NCBI RefSeq assembly: GCF_900465315.1
Contig: NZ_UBIX01000013.1
From: Asaia bogorensis_B
Lineage (GTDB): Bacteria; Pseudomonadota; Alphaproteobacteria; Acetobacterales; Acetobacteraceae
Reading direction: 5' to 3' (one strand)
Length of the DNA: 64,000 nucleotides
Shown: positions 42,467 through 52,134 of the stretch, piece after piece
Numbering within the stretch: position 1 is the stretch's first letter
Layout of the letters: every line of letters begins with the position of its first letter
The notes under the pieces: generated by a model
Seen by the model: the letters and a program-made list of their open reading frames with translations, nothing else
Told to the model about the DNA's origin: nothing
The model's database searches: none
Made by a program: the position numbers and the translations under genes

Positions 42467-44451
42467 ATCGCGATCCTCACACCAAGCTCGACCACGCGAT
42501 CAGGCGGAATACGGAAGAACTCGGTGCTGGGTACGGCATTGCGCACCATCAGCAGGAACAGCCACATGCGCCAGATTGAAAGCTTGGGCAGGGTGGAGCG
42601 CACGACGAGCTCACGCGAGACGAAATACGAGGCCTGGATGGCATCGAACTCAACCCCGGCCGCGTTCAGTTCCTCAAGGGCCTTGGGCAGATTGGGCATT
42701 TCCATGAAGCCGTAGCGTACGATCACACGGTGAATGTTCGGCGCCAGCTCCTGCACCATCGCACGATGGCCGCGCTCTGCTTCAGGCTGATCGAGGTTCT
42801 GCACCGTCACAAACAGGACGTGGTCGTGCAGTACCTTGTTATGTTTGAGGTTATGCAGGAGGCAGGTGGGGACGGTATCGGGATTGGCTGTCAGGAATAC
42901 GGCCATGCCGGGCACCCTGACGGTGCGCGATTGCGGCAGCCGCGCCAGAAAGGACGCCATGGGTAGCGAATCTGCCATCTGGCGGGTGCGGATCAGACTG
43001 CGACCGCGCGCCCATGTGGTCATGAGAATGGTGGCCGAAACACCGATGGCCAGAGGTACCCAGCCGCCATCGGGGATTTTCAGCACATTCGCTGCGAAGA
43101 AGGTCCCATCGCTGAGCAGGAAGAATCCAAAGACAAGACCTGCCAGAGGGGTGCTCCAGTTGAACACGCGGCGAAACACCACCATGGCCAGAACGGCCGT
43201 GCACATGAAGGTTCCTGTCACGGCAATGCCGTAAGCCGCTGCCAGCGCCGAAGAGGAGCGGAAGGAGAGAACGAGCAGAATCGACCCCAGGGCAAGCACC
43301 CAGTTGAACACAGGAAGATAGATCTGGGCTTCTTCCTCCGCGTTGGTATGGGTGATGCGCATACGGGGCAGATAGCCCAGCTGGATAAGCTGACGGCAGA
43401 GCGAGAAGCCACCCGAAATGCCGGCCTGGCTGGCGATCACGGTTGCCATGGTGGCAAGCAGCAGAAGCGGAATCTGGGCCCAACCGGGGGCAAGATGGTA
43501 AAACGGATTTTGCAACGCTGCCGGGTTGCGGAGAAGAAGGGCACCCTGACCCAGATAATTCAGCGTCAGGGACGGCAGAACGAAAAACAGCCACGCATAT
43601 CGGATGGGCGTCCGGCCAAAATGCCCCATATCGGCATAAAGCGCCTCGGCACCTGTCACGGAAAGAACAACAGAGCCGAGTGCGATGAAGGCCAGCCATC
43701 CGTGATAGAGCACGAATTGCGCGGCGTAATAAGGCGAAAGCGCCATCAGGATATGGGGCGTCTGGGCGATGGAATGAATGCCCATGACGGCCAGCGTCAG
43801 AAACCAGACCATCATGATCGGGCCAAAGGCACGACCGATCCTGCCGGTGCCCAGTGCCTGCGCGCTGAACAGGGCAATCAGGATGATGATCGCCACCGGG
43901 ATGATGATGTGGGAGGCAGACGGCACCGAGACCTCGATACCTTCAATGGCCGAGAGAACCGAAACGGCCGGCGTGATGATGCCGTCACCGAAGAAGAGGC
44001 AGGCACCGCCGATGCCCACAATGCCGAAGAACCAGCGATATTTTGGCGATTTGCAGACACGCTGTGCCAGAGACATGAGCGCGATGATACCACCTTCGCC
44101 ATCATGGTCGGCACGCATGACAAGCATGACGTACTTGATGGTGACGACCAGCATGAGTGCCCAGAAAATCAGGCTCTCGATGCCCATGATCTCCCAGCTT
44201 TCTGCCGGATGACGGATTGAGCCAACAATCTGGACAGAGGCCTGGAAGGCGTAAAGTGGGCTGGTGCCGATATCCCCATAGACTACCCCAAGAACGCCCA
44301 GCAGACCGGCCAGACCGACAGGGGCTTTCTTGTGCAGCCCGTCATTCGCGCCGAACTCACGGATGGAGCCCTGCCCGTCGGTTGCGTTTCTGACAACGGA
44401 CCCTGGTTCTGCGGTGGTGGAACCTGGCTGTCCGGCAGGCCTGTCTGTCAT
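42463..44451 (-). CDS. kup: KUP family potassium transporter
   Basis: A 662-residue potassium/proton symporter. A 40-residue polar N-terminus precedes about twelve transmembrane helices (GVLGVVYGDIGTSPLYAF is the diagnostic first one; also MRADHDGEGGIIALMSL and VTGAEALYADMGHFG) and a cytoplasmic C-terminal domain (about 500-662). Length fits the family. hemW follows with a four-base type overlap, so they share a message without obvious functional link. Confidence 0.95.
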   Translation of the reverse strand: MTDRPAGQPGSTTAEPGSVVRNATDGQGSIREFGANDGLHKKAPVGLAGLLGVLGVVYGDIGTSPLYAFQASVQIVGSIRHPAESWEIMGIESLIFWALMLVVTIKYVMLVMRADHDGEGGIIALMSLAQRVCKSPKYRWFFGIVGIGGACLFFGDGIITPAVSVLSAIEGIEVSVPSASHIIIPVAIIILIALFSAQALGTGRIGRAFGPIMMVWFLTLAVMGIHSIAQTPHILMALSPYYAAQFVLYHGWLAFIALGSVVLSVTGAEALYADMGHFGRTPIRYAWLFFVLPSLTLNYLGQGALLLRNPAALQNPFYHLAPGWAQIPLLLLATMATVIASQAGISGGFSLCRQLIQLGYLPRMRITHTNAEEEAQIYLPVFNWVLALGSILLVLSFRSSSALAAAYGIAVTGTFMCTAVLAMVVFRRVFNWSTPLAGLVFGFFLLSDGTFFAANVLKIPDGGWVPLAIGVSATILMTTWARGRSLIRTRQMADSLPMASFLARLPQSRTVRVPGMAVFLTANPDTVPTCLLHNLKHNKVLHDHVLFVTVQNLDQPEAERGHRAMVQELAPNIHRVIVRYGFMEMPNLPKALEELNAAGVEFDAIQASYFVSRELVVRSTLPKLSIWRMWLFLLMVRNAVPSTEFFRIPPDRVVELGVRIAI

Positions 44452-44591
44452 TTCTGTTCCATCTCATGGCAAGCGCGAGGCAAGCACGGGGGCAAATACG
44501 GTGCGTGATACACATAGATGTGAGCGATCACTGACATAAAGCCTGCCATACGATCATTCGTCCTGTCGCCGCAAGCATGGTGTGGCCGAAA

Positions 44592-45275
44592 TCAAATGGT
44601 GGGACGGCTGCCGAATATGGCGGTCCCGACGCGCACGAGTGTAGCGCCATGGGCGATAGCGGTTTCAAAATCGGCCGACATACCCATGGAGCACTCTGCC
44701 AGACCATGAGCCTGCGCCAGCTGTGCAAGGTACGCGAAGTGGGGGGCCGGTTCCTCATCCTCGGGAGGGATGCACATCAGTCCCTTCACAGCGTTGCCGA
44801 AACGCGCCCGGCACAGCGTGATGAATGCATCGGCCTTCTCGCGCGGGATACCTGATTTCTGGGGTTCGTCACCGGTGTTGACCTGAACGAACAGGTCAGG
44901 CAGCCGGCCCAGCCGGTCACCGGCCCGGGCAATGGCATCGGCCAGAGCGGGGCGATCGAGGGATTCGATACAATCGGCCACGCGACACGCGTCCATCGCC
45001 TTGTTGGTTTGCAGGCCCCCGATGATGTGCAGACGAAGATCAGGCCAGACTTCACGCAGGGCAGGGAATTTGTCCCTGGCTTCCTGCACACGGTTTTCAC
45101 CGAACAGGCGCTGCCCGGCCTCGAGGGCCTGCTCGATGGCGGAGGCCGGATGAAACTTGCTGACGGCAACGAGCTGAACGTTCTCCCTCTGGCGTTGGGC
45201 TGTCATGCAGGCGGCATCGATACGCGCACGAATCCGGTCGAGACGAGAGGAGAGCGTGTCGTTTGTCATGGCCAT
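44592..45275 (-). CDS. YggS/PLPBP family PLP homeostasis protein
   Basis: A 227-residue PLP-binding protein with the alanine-racemase N-terminal fold, involved in vitamin B6 and amino-acid homeostasis. PLP lysine is Lys40 in LVAVSKFHP; FGENRVQEARDKF, LHIIGGLQTNKA, QVNTGDEPQKSGI and CSMGMSADFETAIAHGATLVRVGTAIFG follow the family. ATG 45275 or 45269 is the start. It is divergent from rsmB with only 72 bases between. Confidence 0.92.
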   Translation of the reverse strand: MAMTNDTLSSRLDRIRARIDAACMTAQRQRENVQLVAVSKFHPASAIEQALEAGQRLFGENRVQEARDKFPALREVWPDLRLHIIGGLQTNKAMDACRVADCIESLDRPALADAIARAGDRLGRLPDLFVQVNTGDEPQKSGIPREKADAFITLCRARFGNAVKGLMCIPPEDEEPAPHFAYLAQLAQAHGLAECSMGMSADFETAIAHGATLVRVGTAIFGSRPTI

Positions 45276-45347
45276 ATCCCCAAGTTGTTGCTGTTAAGAT
45301 GCATGAAGGGGTAGCGCGGCGCTTCGCGAAATGCCATTGGCAAGGCA

Positions 45348-46610
45348 ATGTCCAAAGCACCTTCTCAGATTCCCGCCGATCCGACACGCGATCTGGCCTT
45401 CGATATTGTCTGCGGTGTCGTCGAGCATCGACGAATGCTGGAGACGACGCTCGACCGTAGCCCGCTGACCGACCCAAGGGACCGTGCAAGCGCTCATCGC
45501 CTTGCGGCGACCGTGCTGCGGCACATGGGCAGCATGACCGAGTTGCTGCAACCGCTTCTTCGTCGCGAGCCGCCTGCGCCTGTGCGCTGTGCCTTGCTGA
45601 TGGGCGTGGCCCAGCTGCGTCATCTCGAGACACCCCCCCATGCTGCGGTGGGCACGATTGTCTCCCTGCTTCGTCGTCGTGGGCTGGCGCCTTTCGCCGG
45701 GCTGGCCAATGCCGTGCTGAGGCGTGTGGCGCGCGATGGTGACGAGCTGGCTGAGGGTCTTGATGCCGATCGGCTCGATGTTCCGGCCTGGCTCTGGACG
45801 GCCTGGGGGCACCGCGCCCGCGATATCGCGGGAGGGCTGCATCGCGAGGCACCGATCGATCTGACCCTGAAACCGGGCGCTGTGGTTCCGGAAGGCGGGG
45901 AGATGATGCCCAATGGCAGTGCACGTTTCGCACCGGGGACGCGGGTGACGGAGCTTGAAGGCTTCGAGGAAGGCGCGTTCTGGGTTCAGGATGCGGCTGC
46001 CACCATGCCAGCGCGCCTGCTGAACGTCTCGGCGGGACAGAGCGTTGTCGATCTTTGCGCGGCGCCGGGTGGCAAGACAGCCCAGCTGGCTGTGGCCGGG
46101 GCAAAGGTCTATGCAGTCGAGCGCGAGGAAACGCGCGCCAGGCGCCTCAAGCAGAATCTTGAGCGCCTCAGGCTCGATGCCGAGGTGGTTATCGCCGATG
46201 CCTTGCAATGGCAGCCAGAAGAGAAAGTGGACGCGGTTCTGCTCGATGCGCCGTGCTCTGCGACGGGAACATTGCGTCGTCATCCGGACGTCCTGTGGGT
46301 CAAGCGCCCGCGTGACGTGCTGGCGCTTGCAAAGGATCAGGATCGCCTGATCGATGCCGCTGGCGCCATGCTCAAGCCGGGCGGCATCCTGCTTTACGCC
46401 GTGTGCTCCCTTCAGGATGAGGAGGGTCCTCAGCGCGTGGCAGCAGCAGTCAAACGCGGCTGGGTGCTTGAGCCTTTTACGGCTGAAGAGCTCGCGGCCA
46501 TGCCCGAGGCGCTCACAAAACAGGGAACATTCCGCACTCATCCCGGCATGTGGGCCGAACAGGGCGGCATGGATGGCTTTTTCGCTGCAAGGCTGCGCAA
46601 GACGGCCTGA
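45348..46610 (+). CDS. rsmB: 16S rRNA m5C methyltransferase RsmB/NOP2 family
   Basis: A 420-residue SAM-dependent methyltransferase expected to methylate C967 of 16S rRNA. An N-terminal NusB-like domain (about 1-140) is followed by the Rossmann domain with DLCAAPGGKTAQLA, the conserved DAPCSATGTLRRHPD and the second cysteine in YAVCSLQDEEG. ATG 45348 is chosen. rpe follows after 89 bases. Confidence 0.9.
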   Translation: MSKAPSQIPADPTRDLAFDIVCGVVEHRRMLETTLDRSPLTDPRDRASAHRLAATVLRHMGSMTELLQPLLRREPPAPVRCALLMGVAQLRHLETPPHAAVGTIVSLLRRRGLAPFAGLANAVLRRVARDGDELAEGLDADRLDVPAWLWTAWGHRARDIAGGLHREAPIDLTLKPGAVVPEGGEMMPNGSARFAPGTRVTELEGFEEGAFWVQDAAATMPARLLNVSAGQSVVDLCAAPGGKTAQLAVAGAKVYAVEREETRARRLKQNLERLRLDAEVVIADALQWQPEEKVDAVLLDAPCSATGTLRRHPDVLWVKRPRDVLALAKDQDRLIDAAGAMLKPGGILLYAVCSLQDEEGPQRVAAAVKRGWVLEPFTAEELAAMPEALTKQGTFRTHPGMWAEQGGMDGFFAARLRKTA

Positions 46611-46699
46611 GACGGACCGGTCAGAGAGCGTCGCCCTGTCGGGCGGCGCCAGTTGAGTGGCCTGCTACGGAACGATCGACACAGAGAGAAGGTAGAACG

Positions 46700-47374
46700 A
46701 TGCCCCAGTTGAAAACGCCCCTGATTGCACCGAGCATTCTCAGCGCCGATTTTGCGCGCATGGGCGAGGAAGTCGAGGCCGTGGTGCGCGATGGGGCCGA
46801 CTGGCTGCATCTGGATGTGATGGACGGGCATTTCGTGCCCAACATGACATTTGGCCCCGGCATGGTGGCGGCCCTGCGTAACCGTACCGACAAGCCCTTT
46901 GACGTGCATCTGATGATCGAGCCGGCCGATGCCTTCATCGAGGCTTTCGCCAAGGCCGGTGCGGACCATATTCATGTGCATGTAGAGAACAATCCGCACG
47001 TGCATCGTACGCTTCAGCACATCCGTGCCCTTGGCAAGAAGCCCGGGATTGCCATTTGCCCGGGTACGCCGCCTGAAGCGCTCGAATATCTGCTCGACCT
47101 CGTCGACATCATTCTGGTCATGACCGTCAATCCCGGTTTCGGGGGGCAGAAATTCCTCGAGAGCCAGGTGCCCAAAATCCGCAAGCTTCGCCAGATGGCC
47201 GATGCCACAGGACGCGACATCCGTATTGGCGTCGATGGCGGGATTGATCTCGCGACAGCGCCTCTTGCAACCGGCGCAGGCGCAGATATGATGGTTGCCG
47301 GAACCTCCATTTATGGTCAGCATGATTATGCTGCTGCAATAAACTCTCTGAGACAGGCGGGCAGCCTGTCCTGA
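46700..47374 (+). CDS. rpe: ribulose-phosphate 3-epimerase
   Basis: A 224-residue TIM-barrel enzyme of the pentose phosphate pathway, which is the main sugar route in acetic acid bacteria. Motifs: APSILSADFARMGEE, WLHLDVMDGHFVPN, DVHLMIEPA, MTVNPGFGGQKF and IGVDGGI. ATG 46700 follows AGAAGG at 8 bases. The frame is open upstream into rsmB but unconserved. Confidence 0.95.
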   Translation: MPQLKTPLIAPSILSADFARMGEEVEAVVRDGADWLHLDVMDGHFVPNMTFGPGMVAALRNRTDKPFDVHLMIEPADAFIEAFAKAGADHIHVHVENNPHVHRTLQHIRALGKKPGIAICPGTPPEALEYLLDLVDIILVMTVNPGFGGQKFLESQVPKIRKLRQMADATGRDIRIGVDGGIDLATAPLATGAGADMMVAGTSIYGQHDYAAAINSLRQAGSLS

Positions 47375-47401
47375 CAACCTGACCAGAGGAATCGTACTGG
47401 C

Positions 47402-49234
47402 ATGCTCGGACGCTGGGCACGTGAAGCTCGTCTTTCATTTGCCCGACTGCCATCGAGCGTGCCGGGTCTCGCGCGTGCGCCAGACCGGCCGGTTCATGCC
47501 ATTCGCGATATATGGCCCGGTAATGCTGATCATGGTGCCTTGCTCGTCAGCGGGGCGGCCCGTTTCGAGGGACGCACCGTCCCCTTGCGGGTCAATGACT
47601 GGGAATATGCCGACCTCTCCCCCGCAACCCGTGACTGGTTGCAGGGGTTTACTTGGCTACGGGACCTTCGTGCGCTCGGTAGCGACGAAGCCCGTCTCTA
47701 TGCCCGGTCGATTGTCAGCAGCTGGCTCGATCAACCGCCTATCGATCCGCTTGTTCTGAACGCAACCGTAACAGGCGCGCGTCTTGCCTCTTGGCTGGGG
47801 CATTTCGATTTCTTTGCGGCATCAGCCAGCGAAGCGTTCAGGCAACGATTGATGGATCGTCTTCTGGTTGAAGGACGCCTGATCTCCATCATGCTGCCAC
47901 TCGAGGCGCATGGATGGCGCAATTTCACAGCACTCAAGGGGTTGCTGGCAGTCGCAATTGCCATACCGTCCCAGACCGGCTTCCTCCAGCGTTTTGAACG
48001 TTTTCTCGGTCAGGAGATCGACCGTCAAATTCTTCCTGATGGCACGTTGCGCGAGCGTAGTCCCCTCGCTCAGATGGAGGCGACGCGCGAACTGGCCGAG
48101 ATCAGTGTGTTCATGCGTATGGCGCAGATGGCGCCCTCGGAAGTCGTGCAGAATGCCCTTGCGCGCCTTTGCCCTGTATTGCGTGCTCTGCGGCATGGGG
48201 ATGGCGGGCTCGCCCTGTTTCACGGCAGCAAGGAGGGTGACGACCGCCAGATTGACAGGATCATCCAGTATGGGGCGCGTCAGAGGCTTTTGGCATCTTC
48301 CATGCCTGATGGTGCCTTCTGGCGTGTGAGCGCCGGCAAGGCGCTGCTTTTTGTCGATGGAGGGCAGACGCCTGCAGCCGGGTATGACCGGAACGCGCAT
48401 GCGGCTCCTCTCGCGCTCGAGTTTTCCTATGCGCGCCAGAGGCTTATCGTAAACTGTGGCGGAGCCACCGCAGGGTTATGGAAGCGCGCCCTTCGCCAGA
48501 CAGCGGCTCATTCATCCCTCGTCGTTGAAAACACATCCTGCTGCGATATTGGCGCCGATGGCACCATCACGCGACGGCCGGCCCACGTTACCTTCAATCA
48601 TCAAAGTCAGGATGGCTCGCACTGGATCGATGGCCAGCATGATGGGTGGTATCCCGGGCTTGGCGCCAATTGGCGCCGGCGCCTCTACCTCGGCCCTACA
48701 GGCGAGGATCTGCGAGGTGAGGATTGTGTGGAGAGCGAGCGAAACGTGGGTTTCGCCCTGCGTTTTCACCTTCATCCTACAGTAACGGCCGAACTGGCAC
48801 CTGATGGTGATGAGGTGTTGATGCACGCGGGCGGCATGATCTGGCGCTTTCGGCAGGAAGGTGGGGAGTTGGCGCTTGAAAAAAGTGTCTATGCTGGCGG
48901 TGAAAAGCCGGTTCCCAGTCTCCAGATCGTAGTGCGTCCCGTCGCGCCAGGCACGGAAAACGGGATAGCGGCTATCGCGACTGCCGATGAGCAGGAGACA
49001 CCTCGTATAGAGGCGCTCGAAACCGAGCCTGCCGGCAGTTCCGGGACTTTGGCAGGGTCCGAAGATGTATCAGATGCCGGTAATGAGAGTTCCGGGGGGG
49101 CAACCTCTGTTCGGCAGGAGATCACAAAACCTCTGCCGAATGACACGGCGCCGCCTTCTGCGCCTGCGCGCTCCGCTGAACTGAGTGTCGTGCATCAGGT
49201 TGTGCAATGGGTCATGGAGCGCGTGCCTGAATGA
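47402..49234 (+). CDS. heparinase II/III family protein
   Basis: A 610-residue protein of the alginate lyase/heparinase II-III superfamily: an N-terminal alpha-helical toroid (about 30-310, with LNATVTGARLASWLGHFDFF and LEAHGWRNFTALKGLL) and a C-terminal beta-sandwich (about 320-530, DGAFWRVSAGKALLFVDGG, HSSLVVENTSCCDIG, HDGWYPGLGANWRRRLYL). The last 90 residues are low-complexity. Such genes often sit after rpe or rsmB in alphaproteobacteria, but substrate is unknown. No signal peptide is apparent. It overlaps the glycosyltransferase start by four bases, hinting at shared polysaccharide metabolism. Confidence 0.8.
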   Translation: MLGRWAREARLSFARLPSSVPGLARAPDRPVHAIRDIWPGNADHGALLVSGAARFEGRTVPLRVNDWEYADLSPATRDWLQGFTWLRDLRALGSDEARLYARSIVSSWLDQPPIDPLVLNATVTGARLASWLGHFDFFAASASEAFRQRLMDRLLVEGRLISIMLPLEAHGWRNFTALKGLLAVAIAIPSQTGFLQRFERFLGQEIDRQILPDGTLRERSPLAQMEATRELAEISVFMRMAQMAPSEVVQNALARLCPVLRALRHGDGGLALFHGSKEGDDRQIDRIIQYGARQRLLASSMPDGAFWRVSAGKALLFVDGGQTPAAGYDRNAHAAPLALEFSYARQRLIVNCGGATAGLWKRALRQTAAHSSLVVENTSCCDIGADGTITRRPAHVTFNHQSQDGSHWIDGQHDGWYPGLGANWRRRLYLGPTGEDLRGEDCVESERNVGFALRFHLHPTVTAELAPDGDEVLMHAGGMIWRFRQEGGELALEKSVYAGGEKPVPSLQIVVRPVAPGTENGIAAIATADEQETPRIEALETEPAGSSGTLAGSEDVSDAGNESSGGATSVRQEITKPLPNDTAPPSAPARSAELSVVHQVVQWVMERVPE

Positions 49235-50388
49235 AAAAGCGGCGCTCAGGGGCAGAACCCCAGCCCGGCACGAGTGGAAACCTGCGTATCCTTGAAATCA
49301 CGAATGTCGATTTCGCGATGAGGCAGTTCATTCACCCGTTGATGCGCGCCTTGCGCGATGCAGGGCATGAGGTTGAAGGGGGATGTGCGGAAGGGGAGCA
49401 TTTATCCACCGTTCGTGCAGACGGCTTTGTGGTGCATGCTCTTCCCATGGCGCGGTCTTACTCGCCGTTCGCGCAGTGGCGCGCGCTACGGGCTATCGTC
49501 CGGCTCATCCGACGCACGCGCCCCGATCTCGTTCATGGGCATATGCCTATCAGCGGTTTTCTGGCGCGGGTTGCGGCGTGGTGGTGCGACGTGCCTCTCA
49601 TTGCCTATACCTGCCATGGTTATCTGTTCAATCAACCCGGATCGTGGCGACGCAGGGCGTTGTCCTACGGGCTTGAATGGCTGGCAGGGCAGGTAACCGA
49701 CCGCTACATGACTGTGTCACATGCCGAAGCGCGCGATGCTCGTCGTCTGCGTATCCACCCTTGGCCTGAAGCGGTTGGCAATGGTCGTGATCCGCAACTT
49801 TATCGGCCGGATGAGGCGGTCAGGCGGCAATACCGCCAAACACTGGGTCTTGACGATTCTCAGGTCGTTATTATCGCCGTGTCGCGTATCGTTCGTCACA
49901 AGGGATACCCTGAGCTTCTGCGCGCTATGGAGGCTGTGCCTGGTGCCGTGCTGATCATCGTGGGAGAGCGTCTCGCCTCTGATCATGGTGACAGCATGTC
50001 TGCCGAATTTGCGGAGGCTGCATCGGTACTCGGGGATCGGTTGCGCCTTTTGGGCTATCGTAATGATACGCCACAGCTTTTGGCCGCAGCAGATATCTTC
50101 GCTTTGCCCAGCCATTTCGAGGGGCTGCCTATGTCGGTCATTGAGGCCATGCTGACCGGTCTGCCGGTTGTGGCGACCGATATACGGGGCCCGAACGAGC
50201 AGATCGTGCATGGTGAAACAGGCTTTCTGGTTTCTCCCGGCCTGGCGGCCCCTCTTGCCGACGCGCTCGATCAGCTTGTGAGCAATCCTGAGCTGCGGGC
50301 GACAATGGGGCGGGCCGGTCGGGCCCGTGCTGTGCAGCTCTATGACGAGAAGAAGGTTCTGGCTCGCGTGGTCACGCTGCTGAGCTGA
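49231..50388 (+). CDS. family 4 glycosyltransferase
   Basis: A 385-residue GT-B fold glycosyltransferase. The N-terminal half has RILEITNVDFAMRQFIHPLM and DLVHGHMPISGFLARVAAW; the C-terminal donor-binding half has VIIAVSRIVRHKGYPELLRA, FALPSHFEGLPMSVIEAML and GLPVVATDIRGPNEQIV with the E-x7-E pattern. The first gene overlap (ATGA) ties it to the heparinase-like gene. Donor and acceptor are not known; extracellular or surface polysaccharide synthesis is inferred. A convergent response-regulator gene follows immediately. Confidence 0.85.
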   Translation: MKKRRSGAEPQPGTSGNLRILEITNVDFAMRQFIHPLMRALRDAGHEVEGGCAEGEHLSTVRADGFVVHALPMARSYSPFAQWRALRAIVRLIRRTRPDLVHGHMPISGFLARVAAWWCDVPLIAYTCHGYLFNQPGSWRRRALSYGLEWLAGQVTDRYMTVSHAEARDARRLRIHPWPEAVGNGRDPQLYRPDEAVRRQYRQTLGLDDSQVVIIAVSRIVRHKGYPELLRAMEAVPGAVLIIVGERLASDHGDSMSAEFAEAASVLGDRLRLLGYRNDTPQLLAAADIFALPSHFEGLPMSVIEAMLTGLPVVATDIRGPNEQIVHGETGFLVSPGLAAPLADALDQLVSNPELRATMGRAGRARAVQLYDEKKVLARVVTLLS

Positions 50389-51003
50389 TCAGAGCCAGCC
50401 GTTCTGCCGAGCAATTCTGCTTGCCTCGACGCGGTTACGAGCCCCGATTTTCTGGATGATGTCAGAAAAACAGTTGCGCAGGGTGCCGGGTGTCAGCTCG
50501 AAAAATGTTGCTATCTGTTCGCTGGAGCGTCCGGATTCAACCAGGCGCAATATGGCGCGATCACGCGAGTTGAGCGGGTCATGGGCAGCATCCCACACTT
50601 TCTGGGCGAGAGAAGGATCGATGGCGCGCCCACCGCGTCCAACATTGCGTAACGCACCGGCAAGCTGACTCAGCGGCGCATCTTTCAGCAGATACCCCCG
50701 CACCCCCGCATTGAGCGCACGCTTCATATAGCCTGCTCGCGCAAATGTCGTCACAATGACGACCACAGTCCGGGCTTTCTCGGCCTGTAATGTCTCTGCC
50801 AGTTCGATGCCGCTCATACCGGGCATTTCGATATCAGTCAGAAGGATATCGGGTCGCTCGGACCGGCAAAGGGTCAGAGCCTCCAGACCACTCGCGGCTT
50901 TGCCAACAACCTCGAAATCCGGTTCCATCGATAAAAGCGCTTCAAAAGCGTCGCGCACCATGGCCTGGTCTTCAGCCAGAACGAGGCGCAGCTTCTGCCT
51001 CAT
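50389..51003 (-). CDS. DesR-like LuxR/NarL family response regulator
   Basis: A 204-residue regulator. The receiver domain holds Asp57 (LLTDIEMPGMSG) as phosphoacceptor and the Lys of GYLLKDAPL. The C-terminal GerE helix-turn-helix is LNSRDRAILRLVESGRSSEQIATF and following residues. It overlaps the histidine kinase gene by four bases, so it is the cognate partner. DesR in Bacillus controls membrane lipid desaturation; that target is not implied here, only the architecture. Confidence 0.9.
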   Translation of the reverse strand: MRQKLRLVLAEDQAMVRDAFEALLSMEPDFEVVGKAASGLEALTLCRSERPDILLTDIEMPGMSGIELAETLQAEKARTVVVIVTTFARAGYMKRALNAGVRGYLLKDAPLSQLAGALRNVGRGGRAIDPSLAQKVWDAAHDPLNSRDRAILRLVESGRSSEQIATFFELTPGTLRNCFSDIIQKIGARNRVEASRIARQNGWL

Positions 51004-52112
51004 GACGGGTCTCCAAGCGAGATGACGAGGGTCAGGCCGTCAGGACGAGAAGTCAGGACAAGTCGTCCATCGATTTCAGCCAGACGCCGACGCATTCCGC
51101 TTATACCATTCCCTTCGCGGAATGATATCAAAATATTGCCGGGTTGAGGGCGATCCGTCAGATCGCTGATGATGAGGTGAGCCGCGCCAAATGCAGCACG
51201 CCGAAACTCGATGTGGCAGGATACGGCGTTGGCATGACGCAGGATATTGGTCAGCGCCTCACGCAAGGCTTGAGCCAGAACCGCTTCCGCCCGTGCGGGC
51301 ATCAGGCCGGGTTCGCCTGTGATATCGGTCTTTATGCCTGCGTCATGCAGCACGGCGACTCCCGCAGCAAGTTCGTGGGAAAGAGAGGCGACGCGCATGT
51401 CCGATACGACAAGACGCGTTTCTGCCAGTGCATTACGGGCCTTCCGACCGATCTCTTCCAGTTCGCTTTGCGCCTTGTCGGTGTCATGAGGCAGATGACG
51501 CCTTGCCAGATCGGATTTGAGCGCGATCACGGTCAGAGACTGGCCAAGCGTGTCATGCAGGTCACGCGCAAGGCGCTCACGTTCTGCGACAAGGGTGAGG
51601 GATCGTATCTCTTCCTGCGCTGCAGCAAGCGCCTCATTCCGCTGATGCAGATCCATAGAAAGCGTCATGGTGGCAAATGTGCCAACGGCAACAATGATCG
51701 TGATCAGGCAGCCGACAAGATCCTCATAGGCGAGCCATGTCAGTAAAGCGCATACGATCAGAATGGCGGCAAGCAGGGCATGAGCGAGCCGGCGGTTTTC
51801 GATCGCACCACATGTTGCGGCGGCGGAGATGAAGAACACCCCCCAGTAGCCGTGAAAGGGGATAAGCAGAATGCCAATGGCAGCGTAAACTACGGCCCTG
51901 AGCGCAACAGGCATGGCAAGCCTGCCCGGCAGAAACGGCAGCACAAGGAATACCGTTGCTCCCGCGATGAAGGCGGCCGCTCCCGACAGGCTCCCTCCAC
52001 GAGCGAGCCAGGGGAGCGGGAAGAGAAGCAGGTAGATGGCCGAAATGCTGCGGCGAAAGGCAATACGCGAGCGGGACCCGGGGGCGAAAGACATGACAGC
52101 GCCTCTGTTCAT
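51000..52112 (-). CDS. DesK-like sensor histidine kinase
   Basis: A 370-residue membrane kinase with about six transmembrane segments in residues 20-155, no extracytoplasmic sensor domain, a HisKA_3 dimerisation domain with His186 in ERLARDLHDTLGQSLTVIAL, and a HATPase_c domain (REALTNILRHA; GNGISGMRRRL). This is the DesK pattern, in which the membrane part itself senses state such as fluidity. Start ATG 52112 or 52094. It lies 22 bases after the small membrane protein gene and overlaps the regulator. Confidence 0.9.
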   Translation of the reverse strand: MNRGAVMSFAPGSRSRIAFRRSISAIYLLLFPLPWLARGGSLSGAAAFIAGATVFLVLPFLPGRLAMPVALRAVVYAAIGILLIPFHGYWGVFFISAAATCGAIENRRLAHALLAAILIVCALLTWLAYEDLVGCLITIIVAVGTFATMTLSMDLHQRNEALAAAQEEIRSLTLVAERERLARDLHDTLGQSLTVIALKSDLARRHLPHDTDKAQSELEEIGRKARNALAETRLVVSDMRVASLSHELAAGVAVLHDAGIKTDITGEPGLMPARAEAVLAQALREALTNILRHANAVSCHIEFRRAAFGAAHLIISDLTDRPQPGNILISFREGNGISGMRRRLAEIDGRLVLTSRPDGLTLVISLGDPS

Positions 52113-52134
52113 TGCGGGGCGGGGAGATCAGGCT

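Noticed and set aside
45097..46541. Two long minus-strand frames over rsmB
   Set aside because: Both are shadows of rsmB, and one also runs into yggS; composition is Arg/Pro/His-rich.
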